Shown here piece by piece: positions 25,750 through 35,261 of a stretch of 64,000 nt of DNA. How positions within the stretch are numbered: the first letter of the stretch is position 1; the number at the start of each line of letters is the position of its first letter. The notes under the pieces are model-generated. The model had not been told where the DNA came from, made no database searches, and worked only from the letters and a program-made list of their open reading frames with translations. This DNA is from Natranaerovirga hydrolytica (GTDB lineage: Bacteria; Bacillota; Clostridia; Lachnospirales; DSM-24629). The translations under genes were made by a program, and so were the position numbers. Location: NCBI RefSeq assembly GCF_004339095.1, contig NZ_SMGQ01000012.1:62001-126000 (forward strand). Direction: 5' to 3'.

Positions 25750-28590
25750 TTATTCTACTGTAACGTCAATATCAAATTGTTCTAATGTGTTACCTTCTAA
25801 GTCAGAAGCATATTGTACATTGTCTTTTGTTGATACTCTAATTTTTGAGTTAGAATCTAATTCATCAACATCTGCAATTGTAATAATGATTAATTCATTA
25901 TCAGCAACAACTGTAAAGTCCATACCTGCTAATAATTTGTCGCCATCAAATACAACATCAAAGTCAACAGCTGCTAATTCTTGTGAAGAAATTGTTTTTA
26001 CTGCCTCAGTCATTGTTAAAGTGATTACATAATCTGTACCATTGTATTCTACAGTTACGTCTTCATCTTCATTAAGTTCTGGAGCAATTTCATCTGCTAC
26101 AACAACATCAAAGCTTACAACATCACCAAAGTAATTTTTAGTGCTTGCATTGTCTATTGTTTTAACGCTTACAGATTCACCATCTAATAAACCTTGGTAA
26201 TCTAATTCGTTATTTAATGTAAATGTAATGATTGATTTTGAACCAGAGTTATCGATAGATGCTAATTTTAAGAAATCATCACCTTGTTTTTCGTCTCCTA
26301 CATAGAATTCAAAGTCATATACATCAAAGTCTACTACTTTATCTTCTAATTCTACAATGATAACATCTGTAGCAGTTGCTTTAGCTGATCCAGATATTGT
26401 ATTGTCGTCACTTACTAATACGTAAGCTGTTAAGCCATTGTTATATAATACTCTGTTACCTGAAATATCATCTACTCTTGTCATAATTAAATGAGTGAAA
26501 GCATCTAAAGTTTCATCGTCTTCAAGTTGTACTTCAATCATTGCAATAGAATGGTTTTCTAAAGTTGTGATTGTAACGTTTTCAAAATCTGCTAAAGGAT
26601 TACTTGTGTCATTTATATCATTTCCGAAGAAATAATTGTCTACATTAAGGATAGAGTAATGTCCTTGTGTAGCCATTGACTCACCAAAGTTAACAACGAT
26701 TGTTATTAAATCATCGTCTTCATAACGATTAACAACAAAGTCTTCAGGATTAGGTCTTGTTTTATCTTCTACTGAGAATTCAAAAGTTTGAGCGTCCATA
26801 GCATTACCATAAACGTCTTCAACATCTTCGATAATTAATACATAGTCGCCTTTTAATTTGTTATCAAAAGTAATGACAACTGTATCTTTTTTACCGTCTT
26901 TGAATTCTGCTTCAAATTTTTCATCTAATTCTTCACTGTTTTCGAAGAATAAGTAATGGTCTTTTTCAACTTCTTTAATATCTTCATCGAATACGATTTC
27001 TAATACTTGTTGAGTTGTTCCAACAACTTTTACTTCTTTTACAACAGGTGGTTCTTCATCTACAGTTACTTGAACCGTAATGACCATTTGTCTATGGTTT
27101 ACGTTACCCCAAAGGTCTTCTACTGCTTCAGGAGAAACAAAGATATAACCAACACCATTTGGTAATTCTGCACCTTCTTCAAAAGTAATAACAACTTCAT
27201 TGGCTTTATCACCTTGTTCTACACTTAATGCTTTGTTAGAAGTATTTGTGTGGAAGAAGTCTTCTGCGTCAAAGTCATTTTTAAGGTCTTTATCAAAAAC
27301 CAATACAACTTTTCTAGGTGTTGCTTCTTTTACTTCAACAACTTCAGGTGCACTTTCATCAATTACAACTTCAAAAGCAAGTGTTCTTGAGATTAAGCTA
27401 TAACCAGCAAAGTCAACTAAGTCATTTTTTACAGTGATTTCATTGTCGCCTTCTGGTAAGTTAAGATAGAAAGTCACGTTAGCTTCTGTATAATTATTCA
27501 TAAATTCAACGCTTTGAATAAAGAACAAACCATTATTCAATTCAAAAGCTCTTCTTAAAGTCGATTGAGGTAAAAGGTCACCATTTTCTTGGTATGGGTT
27601 CATTGGTTCGCTAAAGAATAACTTTACAGTGTTTGAACCAACAACTTTTGCTTCTTCTACTGTTGGAATACTTGTGTCAAAGAAGTTAACTTCTACCTCT
27701 ACATCTTCTTCTAAGATATTTGAAATCGTCAGTACAGTATTGCTTTGTTGCTCAGCAGCTTCTTCTAAGTTAATTGTAACCACATCGTTAGTTACAGATA
27801 CATTAAGAATATCAGCATCTTCTAACGCATAGTTACTCGCATCAGCTGCGTCTTCATTGTCTTCAATAGCCATATTGAAAATAACTTCAACTTGTTTAAG
27901 ATTACTTGCGTTTACGCTAGCAATTTCTAATACTAATTCATCCTCTTGTGCAAAGTATTCGTAACCTAAACTTTCTCCTAATGTTATGTCATCAGTGTTA
28001 TTAGGAATTAAAGTTAATGCATTGTAAGTTAATACAGCAACGTTAGCAACGTTTACGTTATCATCGTTTAATGCATCTAATGAATCAATTAAGCCAATTT
28101 CATAAGCTAAGTCTGCTACAGTATCCCAAGTGTAATCTACATCAGCTCTATAACCTAATGCTTCAAGTAATACACGAGTATACTCTTTTGAACTAATTTC
28201 TTCAAGTGGTCTTAAAGTATTGTCTCCATAACCTACAACCCCTAATTCTGGGTTAGCTTTTAAATAAGCCATTAAGTTTAAGATGAAAGGTGATGAAGCT
28301 ACTTCGTCTGCATCTGCAAAGAATTCACTGTTTTCATCAATTTCATGGTTATCAAGATCATCTTGTCTTCCAATAAGACGGTTAAGCATTGTGAAAGCAC
28401 GGTATCTTGTTAAATCTTGTTCTAATTCAACACCATTACCTTCACCAACAATTACTTCTAGATCTAAAATAGTTGCTATTTTATCAATGTCGCTTACTGG
28501 TGAAGCACTGACATTGATTGTTGTTATGCTAGTTAAAATCATAATACTAGCTAGGGCAAAAGCCATTAATTTTTGTACGCTTTTTTTCAT
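25750..28590 (-). CDS. SLH/Ig-like S-layer-type protein
   Basis: Encodes 946 residues. A signal peptide (about 1-29, ending NVSA) is followed by a helical region with SLH-like repeats (about 30-210), which should bind cell-wall polymer. The rest is a series of Ig-like domains of the Big_5/SbsA type (APEVVEVKEATPRKVVLVFD, EEPPVVKEVKVVGTTQQVLE), each starting a strand with a VVLVFD/EIVFDE motif. It is very acidic (many D and E) with almost no cysteine, as in S-layer proteins. GGAGG lies before ATG 28590. It could be the main S-layer protein; abundance cannot be seen from sequence. Two nearby GTTAAC palindromes (about 28654-28673) lie in its upstream region. Confidence 0.8.
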   Translation of the reverse strand: MKKSVQKLMAFALASIMILTSITTINVSASPVSDIDKIATILDLEVIVGEGNGVELEQDLTRYRAFTMLNRLIGRQDDLDNHEIDENSEFFADADEVASSPFILNLMAYLKANPELGVVGYGDNTLRPLEEISSKEYTRVLLEALGYRADVDYTWDTVADLAYEIGLIDSLDALNDDNVNVANVAVLTYNALTLIPNNTDDITLGESLGYEYFAQEDELVLEIASVNASNLKQVEVIFNMAIEDNEDAADASNYALEDADILNVSVTNDVVTINLEEAAEQQSNTVLTISNILEEDVEVEVNFFDTSIPTVEEAKVVGSNTVKLFFSEPMNPYQENGDLLPQSTLRRAFELNNGLFFIQSVEFMNNYTEANVTFYLNLPEGDNEITVKNDLVDFAGYSLISRTLAFEVVIDESAPEVVEVKEATPRKVVLVFDKDLKNDFDAEDFFHTNTSNKALSVEQGDKANEVVITFEEGAELPNGVGYIFVSPEAVEDLWGNVNHRQMVITVQVTVDEEPPVVKEVKVVGTTQQVLEIVFDEDIKEVEKDHYLFFENSEELDEKFEAEFKDGKKDTVVITFDNKLKGDYVLIIEDVEDVYGNAMDAQTFEFSVEDKTRPNPEDFVVNRYEDDDLITIVVNFGESMATQGHYSILNVDNYFFGNDINDTSNPLADFENVTITTLENHSIAMIEVQLEDDETLDAFTHLIMTRVDDISGNRVLYNNGLTAYVLVSDDNTISGSAKATATDVIIVELEDKVVDFDVYDFEFYVGDEKQGDDFLKLASIDNSGSKSIITFTLNNELDYQGLLDGESVSVKTIDNASTKNYFGDVVSFDVVVADEIAPELNEDEDVTVEYNGTDYVITLTMTEAVKTISSQELAAVDFDVVFDGDKLLAGMDFTVVADNELIIITIADVDELDSNSKIRVSTKDNVQYASDLEGNTLEQFDIDVTVE

Positions 28591-29018
28591 TAAAACACAT
28601 CCTCCTTAAATTATGTAGTTTTATATTTGTTTTGATGACATAAATAATTGTTAAGTTAACGTTTTATGTTAACCGGCTACAAGGTCATTTTATCTAAAGC
28701 AGAAAGGATATTCAATGCACAATTTCTTCCAAAGACAAAAGAAGAATTGAAAGACATATAATGAAGAAACAGAATTTATGCGTATATATTTGCTAGTATT
28801 TGTAAGAAACTATGAGTGATAAACAAAAATAACAAGTAAAATTTCAAGGTGTTTCATAAATAATATTAACAACTTATTAAATCGAATAATGTAAGTTTGT
28901 GGGAAGTTTTGTGATGTTTTAAGAAAACCTTTACAACTGAAATTTAATCTGTTAAAATAATGATGTTGTTACAAAAGTATTACAAAAGTATAAACAAAAT
29001 TATACGGAGGATTTTCTT
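28591..29018. promoter_or_regulatory. 428-bp divergent intergenic region
   Basis: Plus strand: TTGTTA (28966-28971), 17 bp, TATAAA (28989-28994) should drive the M23 peptidase gene. TGTTAC-N5-TATTAC (28967-28983) overlapping that -35 matches the WalR box (TGTWAH-N5-TGTWAH) with one mismatch. Towards the S-layer gene, GTTAAC occurs twice around 28654-28673 in an AT-rich stretch; I could not fix its promoter. The middle holds no gene. Confidence 0.55.
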
Positions 29019-30602
29019 ATGAACGGATTACCAAAGTTTTCGGAGACAATGGTCATTAAAAGGATGCAAATCATAATGATTGCTTTTTGTACAATGTTTA
29101 TTGTTTTCGCTGTTAATCAATTGGGTTCACAAGCATCAAGTGAACGAGAACCTGTATTAGCAGATGCGTATAAAGTTGTATTTGAAGGTAATGAAATAGG
29201 AATCGTAGAAGACAAAGAAATTGTAGATGCTTTATTTAATAAAGTAACTTATAAAGTACAAAGAGAAATTAATAAGAGTATACTAATCGATAAAGAATTA
29301 GAAATATATGTAGAAAATACAGCAGCTGATTCATTTACAACAGTGAGAGAATTAGAAGATAATTTATATAACACCATTGTTAGCAATTTACACAATTATA
29401 AACAAAAAGCTTATATACTTAAGATTAATGATTTAGAAATAGCATTAGAGAATGAAGAAGATATTCTGAAGGTTTTAGAAGAAGCTCAAAGGAAATATGA
29501 CGTTAACGGAGATTTTGGTATTGAGCTTGTTGCAGATGCTGGGACCTATGGAGAAGAAGAAAAGTTTGTTCCTAAAGTTTTAAAGCTTGAAAAAGAGGCA
29601 AGAGATGTTAATCTATTAACATCATCGAATGAAGAGAATTTAGATGTGGATAGTGATACGGATGCTGAGGAATCAATTGAAAAAGATGAGACAACTGAAA
29701 TAGTAGAAATAGAGTATGTGGAACAAGTTGAAGTTTTTTCTGGATATATAACTTCCGACCAAATTTCAACCACAGAAGAAGCCATTGAACTCATAACAAA
29801 AGAAAAAGAAGAAGAAAAAGTCTATGAAGTAGAAAGTGGAGACAGTTTATCGGTTATTGCCCATAAAAATGAAATGCGATTAACGGATCTTTTAAAATTA
29901 AATCCAGATTTGCATGAGAATTCTGTTTTGCAAATCGGTCAAGAACTTGTCGTAACGGTTCCAGAACCGGAGTTATCAATTGTTACAAAAGAAAGGATTT
30001 TTTATACAGCAGATATCAAGAGATCTACAGAATATGTAGACAATCCTAATCAGTATGAAGGACATACCAGTACGGTATCAAGTGGTTCAGATGGTGTGAT
30101 GGAAGTTACGGCTATCATCAGTAAAGTCAATGGTATTGAAGAAGGCAAAGAAATAGTTGATGAACTGATTATTCAAGAAGCTGAACCAAGAATTGTTGAA
30201 AGAGGTACAAAGCCTCTGCCATATGGATCAACAGGTCAGTTTATAAGACCTATATCTGGAGGAAGATTAACCTCAGGCTTTGGTTATAGAAGTAGTGGCT
30301 TCCATTCAGGTATTGACTTGGCAACCAATATTGGTACTCCTGTAATGGCTTCTGATGGAGGGAAAGTGACTTACGCAGGCTGGCAAGGTGCATATGGTTA
30401 TGTCATATATGTTGATCACGGAAATGGTGTTCAAACAAGATATGCTCACCTAAATAGAATCTTAGTTAGTAAAGGTCAAGTGGTTTCTCAATATGAAAAA
30501 ATTGCAGAGACAGGTAATACTGGAAGAAGTACAGGACCACATATTCATTTTGAAGTTAGAGTAAATGGTTCGGCACAAAATCCATTAAATTATATAAGAT
30601 AA
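29019..30602 (+). CDS. Exported LysM/G5/M23 peptidoglycan endopeptidase
   Basis: Encodes 527 residues. An N-terminal membrane anchor (about 15-37) is followed by a long extracytoplasmic region, a LysM domain (about 267-312, YEVESGDSLSVIAHKNEMRL), a G5 domain (about 315-395) and a C-terminal M23 metallopeptidase (about 405-525). Zinc ligands are present: HSGIDLA (H-x-x-x-D) and HIHFEV. These enzymes cut peptide cross-links of peptidoglycan during growth. It lies directly before walRK, and a probable WalR site overlaps its promoter, fitting the role of WalR as regulator of wall hydrolases. TACGGAGG precedes the ATG. Confidence 0.9.
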   Translation: MNGLPKFSETMVIKRMQIIMIAFCTMFIVFAVNQLGSQASSEREPVLADAYKVVFEGNEIGIVEDKEIVDALFNKVTYKVQREINKSILIDKELEIYVENTAADSFTTVRELEDNLYNTIVSNLHNYKQKAYILKINDLEIALENEEDILKVLEEAQRKYDVNGDFGIELVADAGTYGEEEKFVPKVLKLEKEARDVNLLTSSNEENLDVDSDTDAEESIEKDETTEIVEIEYVEQVEVFSGYITSDQISTTEEAIELITKEKEEEKVYEVESGDSLSVIAHKNEMRLTDLLKLNPDLHENSVLQIGQELVVTVPEPELSIVTKERIFYTADIKRSTEYVDNPNQYEGHTSTVSSGSDGVMEVTAIISKVNGIEEGKEIVDELIIQEAEPRIVERGTKPLPYGSTGQFIRPISGGRLTSGFGYRSSGFHSGIDLATNIGTPVMASDGGKVTYAGWQGAYGYVIYVDHGNGVQTRYAHLNRILVSKGQVVSQYEKIAETGNTGRSTGPHIHFEVRVNGSAQNPLNYIR

Positions 30603-30608
30603 ATAATA

Positions 30609-30640
30609 ATCCCGTATTGATTAAAATACGGGATTTTCTA
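30609..30640 (+). terminator. Terminator after the M23 peptidase gene
   Basis: AATCCCGTATT (30609-30619) pairs with AATACGGGATT (30626-30636), followed by TTT. It separates the peptidase from the walR promoter. Confidence 0.85.
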
Positions 30641-30661
30641 AATTTAGGATCATACATTTTA

Positions 30662-30690
30662 TTTACATCAAGGTGTATATTTGATAAAAT
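30662..30690 (+). promoter_or_regulatory. Promoter of the walRK operon
   Basis: TTTACA (30662-30667), 17 bp, TAAAAT (30685-30690), 30 bp before the walR start. No WalR-type box is seen here. Confidence 0.6.
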
Positions 30691-30719
30691 GAAGTTAATT
30701 TATTAAAGGGGTGTTTAAT

Positions 30720-31412
30720 ATGGAGCAGAATGTGCTAATCGTTGATGATGAAAAAGCTATTGTAGATATATTAAAGTTTAATTTAAAAAGAGAAGGGTTT
30801 AGTGTGACAGTTGCATATGATGGAGAAGAAGCCATTGAGGCCGTTAAAAGAAAAGAGCCGGATTTAATATTGTTAGATATTATGATGCCAAAGTTAGATG
30901 GTCTGCAGACCTGTAAAATCATCAGAAAAGAATTTGATACGCCGATTATTATGCTTACAGCTAGAGCAGAAGAAGTGGACAAAGTATTGGGATTAGAGCT
31001 GGGGGCAGACGATTATGTAACAAAGCCTTTTAGCATTAGAGAGTTAATGGCAAGAGTGAAGGCGAATTTAAGAAGAAGTTATGTTAAAAATGGAGAAGAC
31101 AATGGTAAAAAATCTTTATTATCATTTGGTGCATTACATATTGACGTAGACAAGTATGAAGTTTATAAAGAAGATCAAATTATTGAATTAACATTACGAG
31201 AATTTGAATTGCTTAAGTTTTTAGCCACACAAAAAGAACATATTTTTTCTAGAGAACAGCTATTAGAAAAAGTTTGGGGATATGAGTATTATGGAGATGT
31301 TAGAACCGTAGATGTTACCATTAGACGATTAAGAGAAAAGGTAGAAGACAACCCTGGCAAGCCAGAATTCATTTTAACAAAAAGAGGAGTAGGGTATTTC
31401 TTCAAAGGTTAG
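30720..31412 (+). CDS. walR: Essential response regulator WalR (YycF)
   Basis: Encodes about 230 residues: receiver domain (1-120) with acidic pair DDE, phospho-acceptor Asp53 (LLDIMMPKLDG) and the conserved Lys (KPFSIREL), then an OmpR-type winged helix (about 130-230, TLREFELLKFLATQ ... GDVRTVDVTIRRLREKVE). It is phosphorylated by WalK and in Firmicutes controls wall-hydrolase genes. ATG 30720 follows AAAGGGGTG; GTG 30711 is in frame but lies within that ribosome site. It is 15 bp from walK. Confidence 0.93.
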   Translation: MEQNVLIVDDEKAIVDILKFNLKREGFSVTVAYDGEEAIEAVKRKEPDLILLDIMMPKLDGLQTCKIIRKEFDTPIIMLTARAEEVDKVLGLELGADDYVTKPFSIRELMARVKANLRRSYVKNGEDNGKKSLLSFGALHIDVDKYEVYKEDQIIELTLREFELLKFLATQKEHIFSREQLLEKVWGYEYYGDVRTVDVTIRRLREKVEDNPGKPEFILTKRGVGYFFKG

Positions 31413-31427
31413 TCATAGAGGTGAATT

Positions 31428-33200
31428 ATGAAGAGTATTAGGTGGCGATTGGTTAGTTTTTATGTGGTATTGGTTATTTTGGTTATGATTGTTAGCGGGA
31501 CTTTAATTGTTACCATGTTAAGAAACGATTCTTACTCCAATCTAGAAAATGAGCTAAAAGAGACCGTTAGGAACATTAAAGTTGATATAGATTTGTATGC
31601 AACGGATGAGGCAATAGAAGAATCTTTGACTCAAAATATAGAAGGCTTATCTTCTATCGCTCGAGATAAAAAAATATTTTTATTAGATAGCGAAGGGTAT
31701 GAATTATATCCTTATGAAGATAGTGATAGAAGTAATCCTTATAATAATCATGTAGTAACAGCTTCTACCAATGGGATATTTGTTCAAGAAGTCGGTCGTG
31801 TTTATACAGAAGAAAGAGGGCAGATTATAGAATACAGAGAGTATGCAGAGCCAGTTATTGTAGGTGGCGATGAAGTTGCTTTTATTATCTATGCAAAAAT
31901 GTCTACGGCTTTAGTAGAAGAGAATTTAAACGATACCATATTTATTATTGTCATATCCATATTAATTGCCTTATTATTAGCCACTGTTTTAGGGACGGTC
32001 CTATCCAATTCATTAACCAAACCCGTATCGGTATTAACTTCTAAAGCAAGGGAAATGGCAAACGGTAAACTAGACAATGAAATTGAAGTCAAATCCGATG
32101 ATGAAATCGGAGAATTAACACAAAATTTTAATATAATGGCAAGAGAATTGAATAAGACTTTATCAGAAATGATGGGTGAAAAAAATAAATTAGAAACGGT
32201 ATTCAGTCATATGACAGATGGTATTCTGGTATTTGATAAAAAAGGTATGTTAACCCATATTAATCCAGCTTCAAAAGTGCTTTTTGAAGGAGAGATTAGC
32301 AATAATTTTAATGAAATATTTGTGGCTTTTATGGATGCGGAATATAATGAGATGTTAACAAAAGTACAAAAAAACACATTTGAACATGTTATTCAAGTGA
32401 AAGACAAATATCTCAATATTTGTTTTGCGCCGTATCAGTTAGAAAAACCAGATAATATTGGAATTATATGCGTGGTTCAAGATGTTACTCAACATAAAAA
32501 GCTAGAAGAAATGCAAAAAGAATTTGTGGCCAATGTTTCTCATGAACTTAGAACGCCTTTAACCACCATAAAAAGTTATACAGAGACTTTACTAGAGGGT
32601 ATGGTAGACGATGAAGAAACCACAACTAACTTTTTAGAAGTCATTAACAATGAAAGTGATAGAATGACCAATTTGGTAAAAGATCTGCTGGAGCTTTCTA
32701 AATTAGATAATCGCCAAACCCAATTTAAAATGCAATTAATGAATCTGAGCTATGTCTTAGAAGAAAGTGTGAGCAAGTATCAAATCCATGCTCATAAGAA
32801 AAATCAAGATATGATCTTACACCCAGCAGATAAAAAGTACAAAGTAATGGGAGATCCTAATAGAATTGAGCAAGTTATTAAAAATATTATTAGCAATGCC
32901 GTTAAGTATACAAAAGAAAATGGCCACATTCATATTAATATATACGATGAAAAAGATGAAGTCATTATATCCATAAAAGATACTGGTGTTGGTATTCCCC
33001 AAGAAGACCTAAATAGAATCTTTGAAAGGTTTTATAGGGTGGATAAAGCAAGGTCAAGAGAAATGGGCGGTACAGGATTAGGATTAGCCATTGCCAAAGA
33101 AATAATGGAGTATCATAATGGTAAGATAAGGGTAGAAAGTGATGCAAAAGAAGGGACTTGTTTTTACTTACACTTTAAAAACGCAGATGTTAAGGAATAG
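31428..33200 (+). CDS. walK: Sensor histidine kinase WalK (YycG)
   Basis: Encodes 590 residues. Two membrane segments (about 9-30 and 165-188) enclose an extracytoplasmic sensor; then HAMP (about 190-245), PAS (about 250-350), HisKA with phospho-acceptor His372 (FVANVSHELRTPLTT) and a HATPase with N box NAVKYT and G boxes DTGVGIP and GGTGLGLAI. The arrangement matches WalK. AGAGGTG precedes ATG 31428. Partner genes yycH and yycI follow, interrupted by one extra gene at 33284. Confidence 0.93.
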   Translation: MKSIRWRLVSFYVVLVILVMIVSGTLIVTMLRNDSYSNLENELKETVRNIKVDIDLYATDEAIEESLTQNIEGLSSIARDKKIFLLDSEGYELYPYEDSDRSNPYNNHVVTASTNGIFVQEVGRVYTEERGQIIEYREYAEPVIVGGDEVAFIIYAKMSTALVEENLNDTIFIIVISILIALLLATVLGTVLSNSLTKPVSVLTSKAREMANGKLDNEIEVKSDDEIGELTQNFNIMARELNKTLSEMMGEKNKLETVFSHMTDGILVFDKKGMLTHINPASKVLFEGEISNNFNEIFVAFMDAEYNEMLTKVQKNTFEHVIQVKDKYLNICFAPYQLEKPDNIGIICVVQDVTQHKKLEEMQKEFVANVSHELRTPLTTIKSYTETLLEGMVDDEETTTNFLEVINNESDRMTNLVKDLLELSKLDNRQTQFKMQLMNLSYVLEESVSKYQIHAHKKNQDMILHPADKKYKVMGDPNRIEQVIKNIISNAVKYTKENGHIHINIYDEKDEVIISIKDTGVGIPQEDLNRIFERFYRVDKARSREMGGTGLGLAIAKEIMEYHNGKIRVESDAKEGTCFYLHFKNADVKE

Positions 33201-33209
33201 TTATCTGAA

Positions 33210-33242
33210 TGTAATATTATTGTAATATTGGTGTTATATACT
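33210..33242 (+). promoter_or_regulatory. Perfect WalR box and -10 before the 33284 gene
   Basis: TGTAAT-ATTAT-TGTAAT (33210-33226) matches the WalR consensus TGTWAH-N5-TGTWAH exactly. A -10 TATACT lies at 33237-33242, and the box covers the poor -35 region, a position suited to activation. It sits between walK and the next gene. Confidence 0.7.
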
Positions 33243-33283
33243 ATAGTGGTATTAGAAATTATTGACTTAACGAGGTGAAATTA

Positions 33284-33823
33284 GTGAAGAGAAAAATAAA
33301 ATCATTTAATAAAGTAATAGGCTTAATAATATGCTTGCTTGTATTCTCTTCTGTTGGAGTTTACGCATCACCCAATAACAATCAACCAGTTGACGCAGAA
33401 AGCTTTGTAGACTATTTTAATATTGATGAAAGTTATCTTTATGAAGAAGTTAGCAATTCTAGTAGCAATAATATTAATAATTATAGATATATTACATTCA
33501 ACAGAGGTATTAATCGATATATTACACCTACATTTTCCTCACAAAGGTATTTGGTAGGAGAAGGTACGCCTAATACAGAAGTAGGGATTATGGTATATAC
33601 CATAGAATCAGGTACAGTTAATGAAAATCAAATTATTTTTCAAAAAATAGGCGCATCGGGTTTGTTCAATCAAACAGTGTATTTTGATGCCATTGGCGAT
33701 AATTATGTTCTTATAGCAGTAAAAAAAGACGGAGACGTTGTTTATAGAAATCATATCGTTAATAGAAAAGCCGAAGAAACAAAAAATAGACTTGAAGTGT
33801 TGAATATTACACTATTTGACTAA
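33284..33823 (+). CDS. Exported protein of unknown function in the walRK operon
   Basis: Encodes about 179 residues. A signal peptide (about 1-30, VIGLIICLLVFSSVGVYA) is followed by a mature part rich in Asn, Ser and Tyr, mostly beta-like (RYITPTFSSQRYLVGEGTPN, then TEVGIMVYTIES). I recognise no family; the middle resembles an Ig-like or Big-type strand pattern (YLVGEGTPNTEVGI). GTG 33284 is preferred (GAGG eight bases upstream) over GTG 33275. It sits between walK and yycH, where no gene is found in Bacillus, and has its own perfect WalR box. A role in wall or envelope homeostasis is inferred from position and regulation only. Confidence 0.75.
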   Translation: MKRKIKSFNKVIGLIICLLVFSSVGVYASPNNNQPVDAESFVDYFNIDESYLYEEVSNSSSNNINNYRYITFNRGINRYITPTFSSQRYLVGEGTPNTEVGIMVYTIESGTVNENQIIFQKIGASGLFNQTVYFDAIGDNYVLIAVKKDGDVVYRNHIVNRKAEETKNRLEVLNITLFD

Positions 33824-33862
33824 GACAATAAAGAGTCAAGGTAGAAATAACGGTGATTAAAG

Positions 33863-35248
33863 ATGAAATTAAATTCTTTTAAACTGCCAGTAATCATTGT
33901 ACTATTATTAATAAGTATTGTTCAAATTATTAGGTTATGGTTTGATGATTTTTCAAATCGTAACTTTTTTTATAATGTCATAGAAAGGCAACCGGCATTT
34001 GAAGAAATTTTGGACGATGACATCTCTATACTCAATCCTGAGACAATGGCAGTGTATTACCCAGAAAATGATGAAGAACAGTTTTATATTATTAAAAATA
34101 CTCGAGCAGAGTTTGAAGATTTGCTACATAACAATAGAAGGCTTATTCAAGATATCTTAAGATATGGTACCAATGAAGGTGTTTCCATTGTGAATTGGGA
34201 TGATTTTTGGGTGCGTCAATCTATTGTGATGAAATTACCTGTAGCAATACAATACGAAGATTTATTGTTAGATACAAAGATTACAAGAGGTATACCAGAG
34301 GAAAATTATTATTTTGACTACATTATTATTATACCCGCTGCCAATAGTAATCGCGATGTCTATACCTATCTGGTTAATTCTGAGCAAAGTCAAATGATGA
34401 CCATTAGCTATGGCGATAGAGAAGAGGATGCTCATAATAGAAGAGTCATCCAAACTATGAATGACTTATTTGAAAAACAAGCCTTTCCACTCTATTTATC
34501 CACTAAAAAACTTGGGCTTAGAAGATTTAGTCAAAATATCTTCCTGCCTTTAGAAGATATTAATGTCAACTATAATCAAAGTATCCAAATTGAAGTACCC
34601 TTTATTCAGAACGAGGTTATTAATGAACGAGAAGTAGAAAATTACGTTAATCGTTTTTTTTCAAATCCAGCAGCAAAATACTTAATACAAGATGAGCATG
34701 TATGGACCTATAGAGATGAACAAAACATCGTTAGATATGACACCAATGGCATTGTAGAATACACAGATTTGACAGTCAGAAAGCAAATTGTAGATGATAG
34801 CTTAATGAATGCTTATGCTATTGGAATGAATTTTATTGACGATGTTGCCAATATTAATAATCAAGAGTTTTATTTAATGGATTATGAAATGACCAATCAA
34901 GACATTATATTGTATTTTAATTATCGGTATAATGATTTTGATTTTGTATTAAGCGATTCATTAAAAGAAACTTTAGGTGTTAAAGCACCTCTAGAAATAA
35001 GAATCAGCAATGACCAAGTGTATTATTTTAAAAAATGGCTTATTGAAAAAGAGATTAGCATTTTTGGCTATAGAGAGTTTGATATTGATTATATTAATGC
35101 GTTAGATAGATATGTAGGTTTATATGGAGAAGATAATGACATCATTGAAGATATGTATTTGGCTTATTATATAGATGATATTAATACCCAAAGCAATTTG
35201 AATTGGATTATAAAATCAGATGATTATTATATCATTGAATTGGACTAA
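33863..35248 (+). CDS. yycH: WalK-associated regulator YycH
   Basis: Encodes 461 residues. One N-terminal membrane segment (about 7-27, PVIIVLLLISIVQIIRLWF) and a large extracytoplasmic part, matching the size and layout of YycH, which binds WalK and tunes its activity together with YycI. Primary sequence is weakly conserved in this family, so the call uses topology plus position between walK and yycI. It overlaps the open frame of the next gene, but the yycI start (35262) is 13 bp after its stop. Confidence 0.8.
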   Translation: MKLNSFKLPVIIVLLLISIVQIIRLWFDDFSNRNFFYNVIERQPAFEEILDDDISILNPETMAVYYPENDEEQFYIIKNTRAEFEDLLHNNRRLIQDILRYGTNEGVSIVNWDDFWVRQSIVMKLPVAIQYEDLLLDTKITRGIPEENYYFDYIIIIPAANSNRDVYTYLVNSEQSQMMTISYGDREEDAHNRRVIQTMNDLFEKQAFPLYLSTKKLGLRRFSQNIFLPLEDINVNYNQSIQIEVPFIQNEVINEREVENYVNRFFSNPAAKYLIQDEHVWTYRDEQNIVRYDTNGIVEYTDLTVRKQIVDDSLMNAYAIGMNFIDDVANINNQEFYLMDYEMTNQDIILYFNYRYNDFDFVLSDSLKETLGVKAPLEIRISNDQVYYFKKWLIEKEISIFGYREFDIDYINALDRYVGLYGEDNDIIEDMYLAYYIDDINTQSNLNWIIKSDDYYIIELD

Positions 35249-35261
35249 AGAAGGCGATTAC

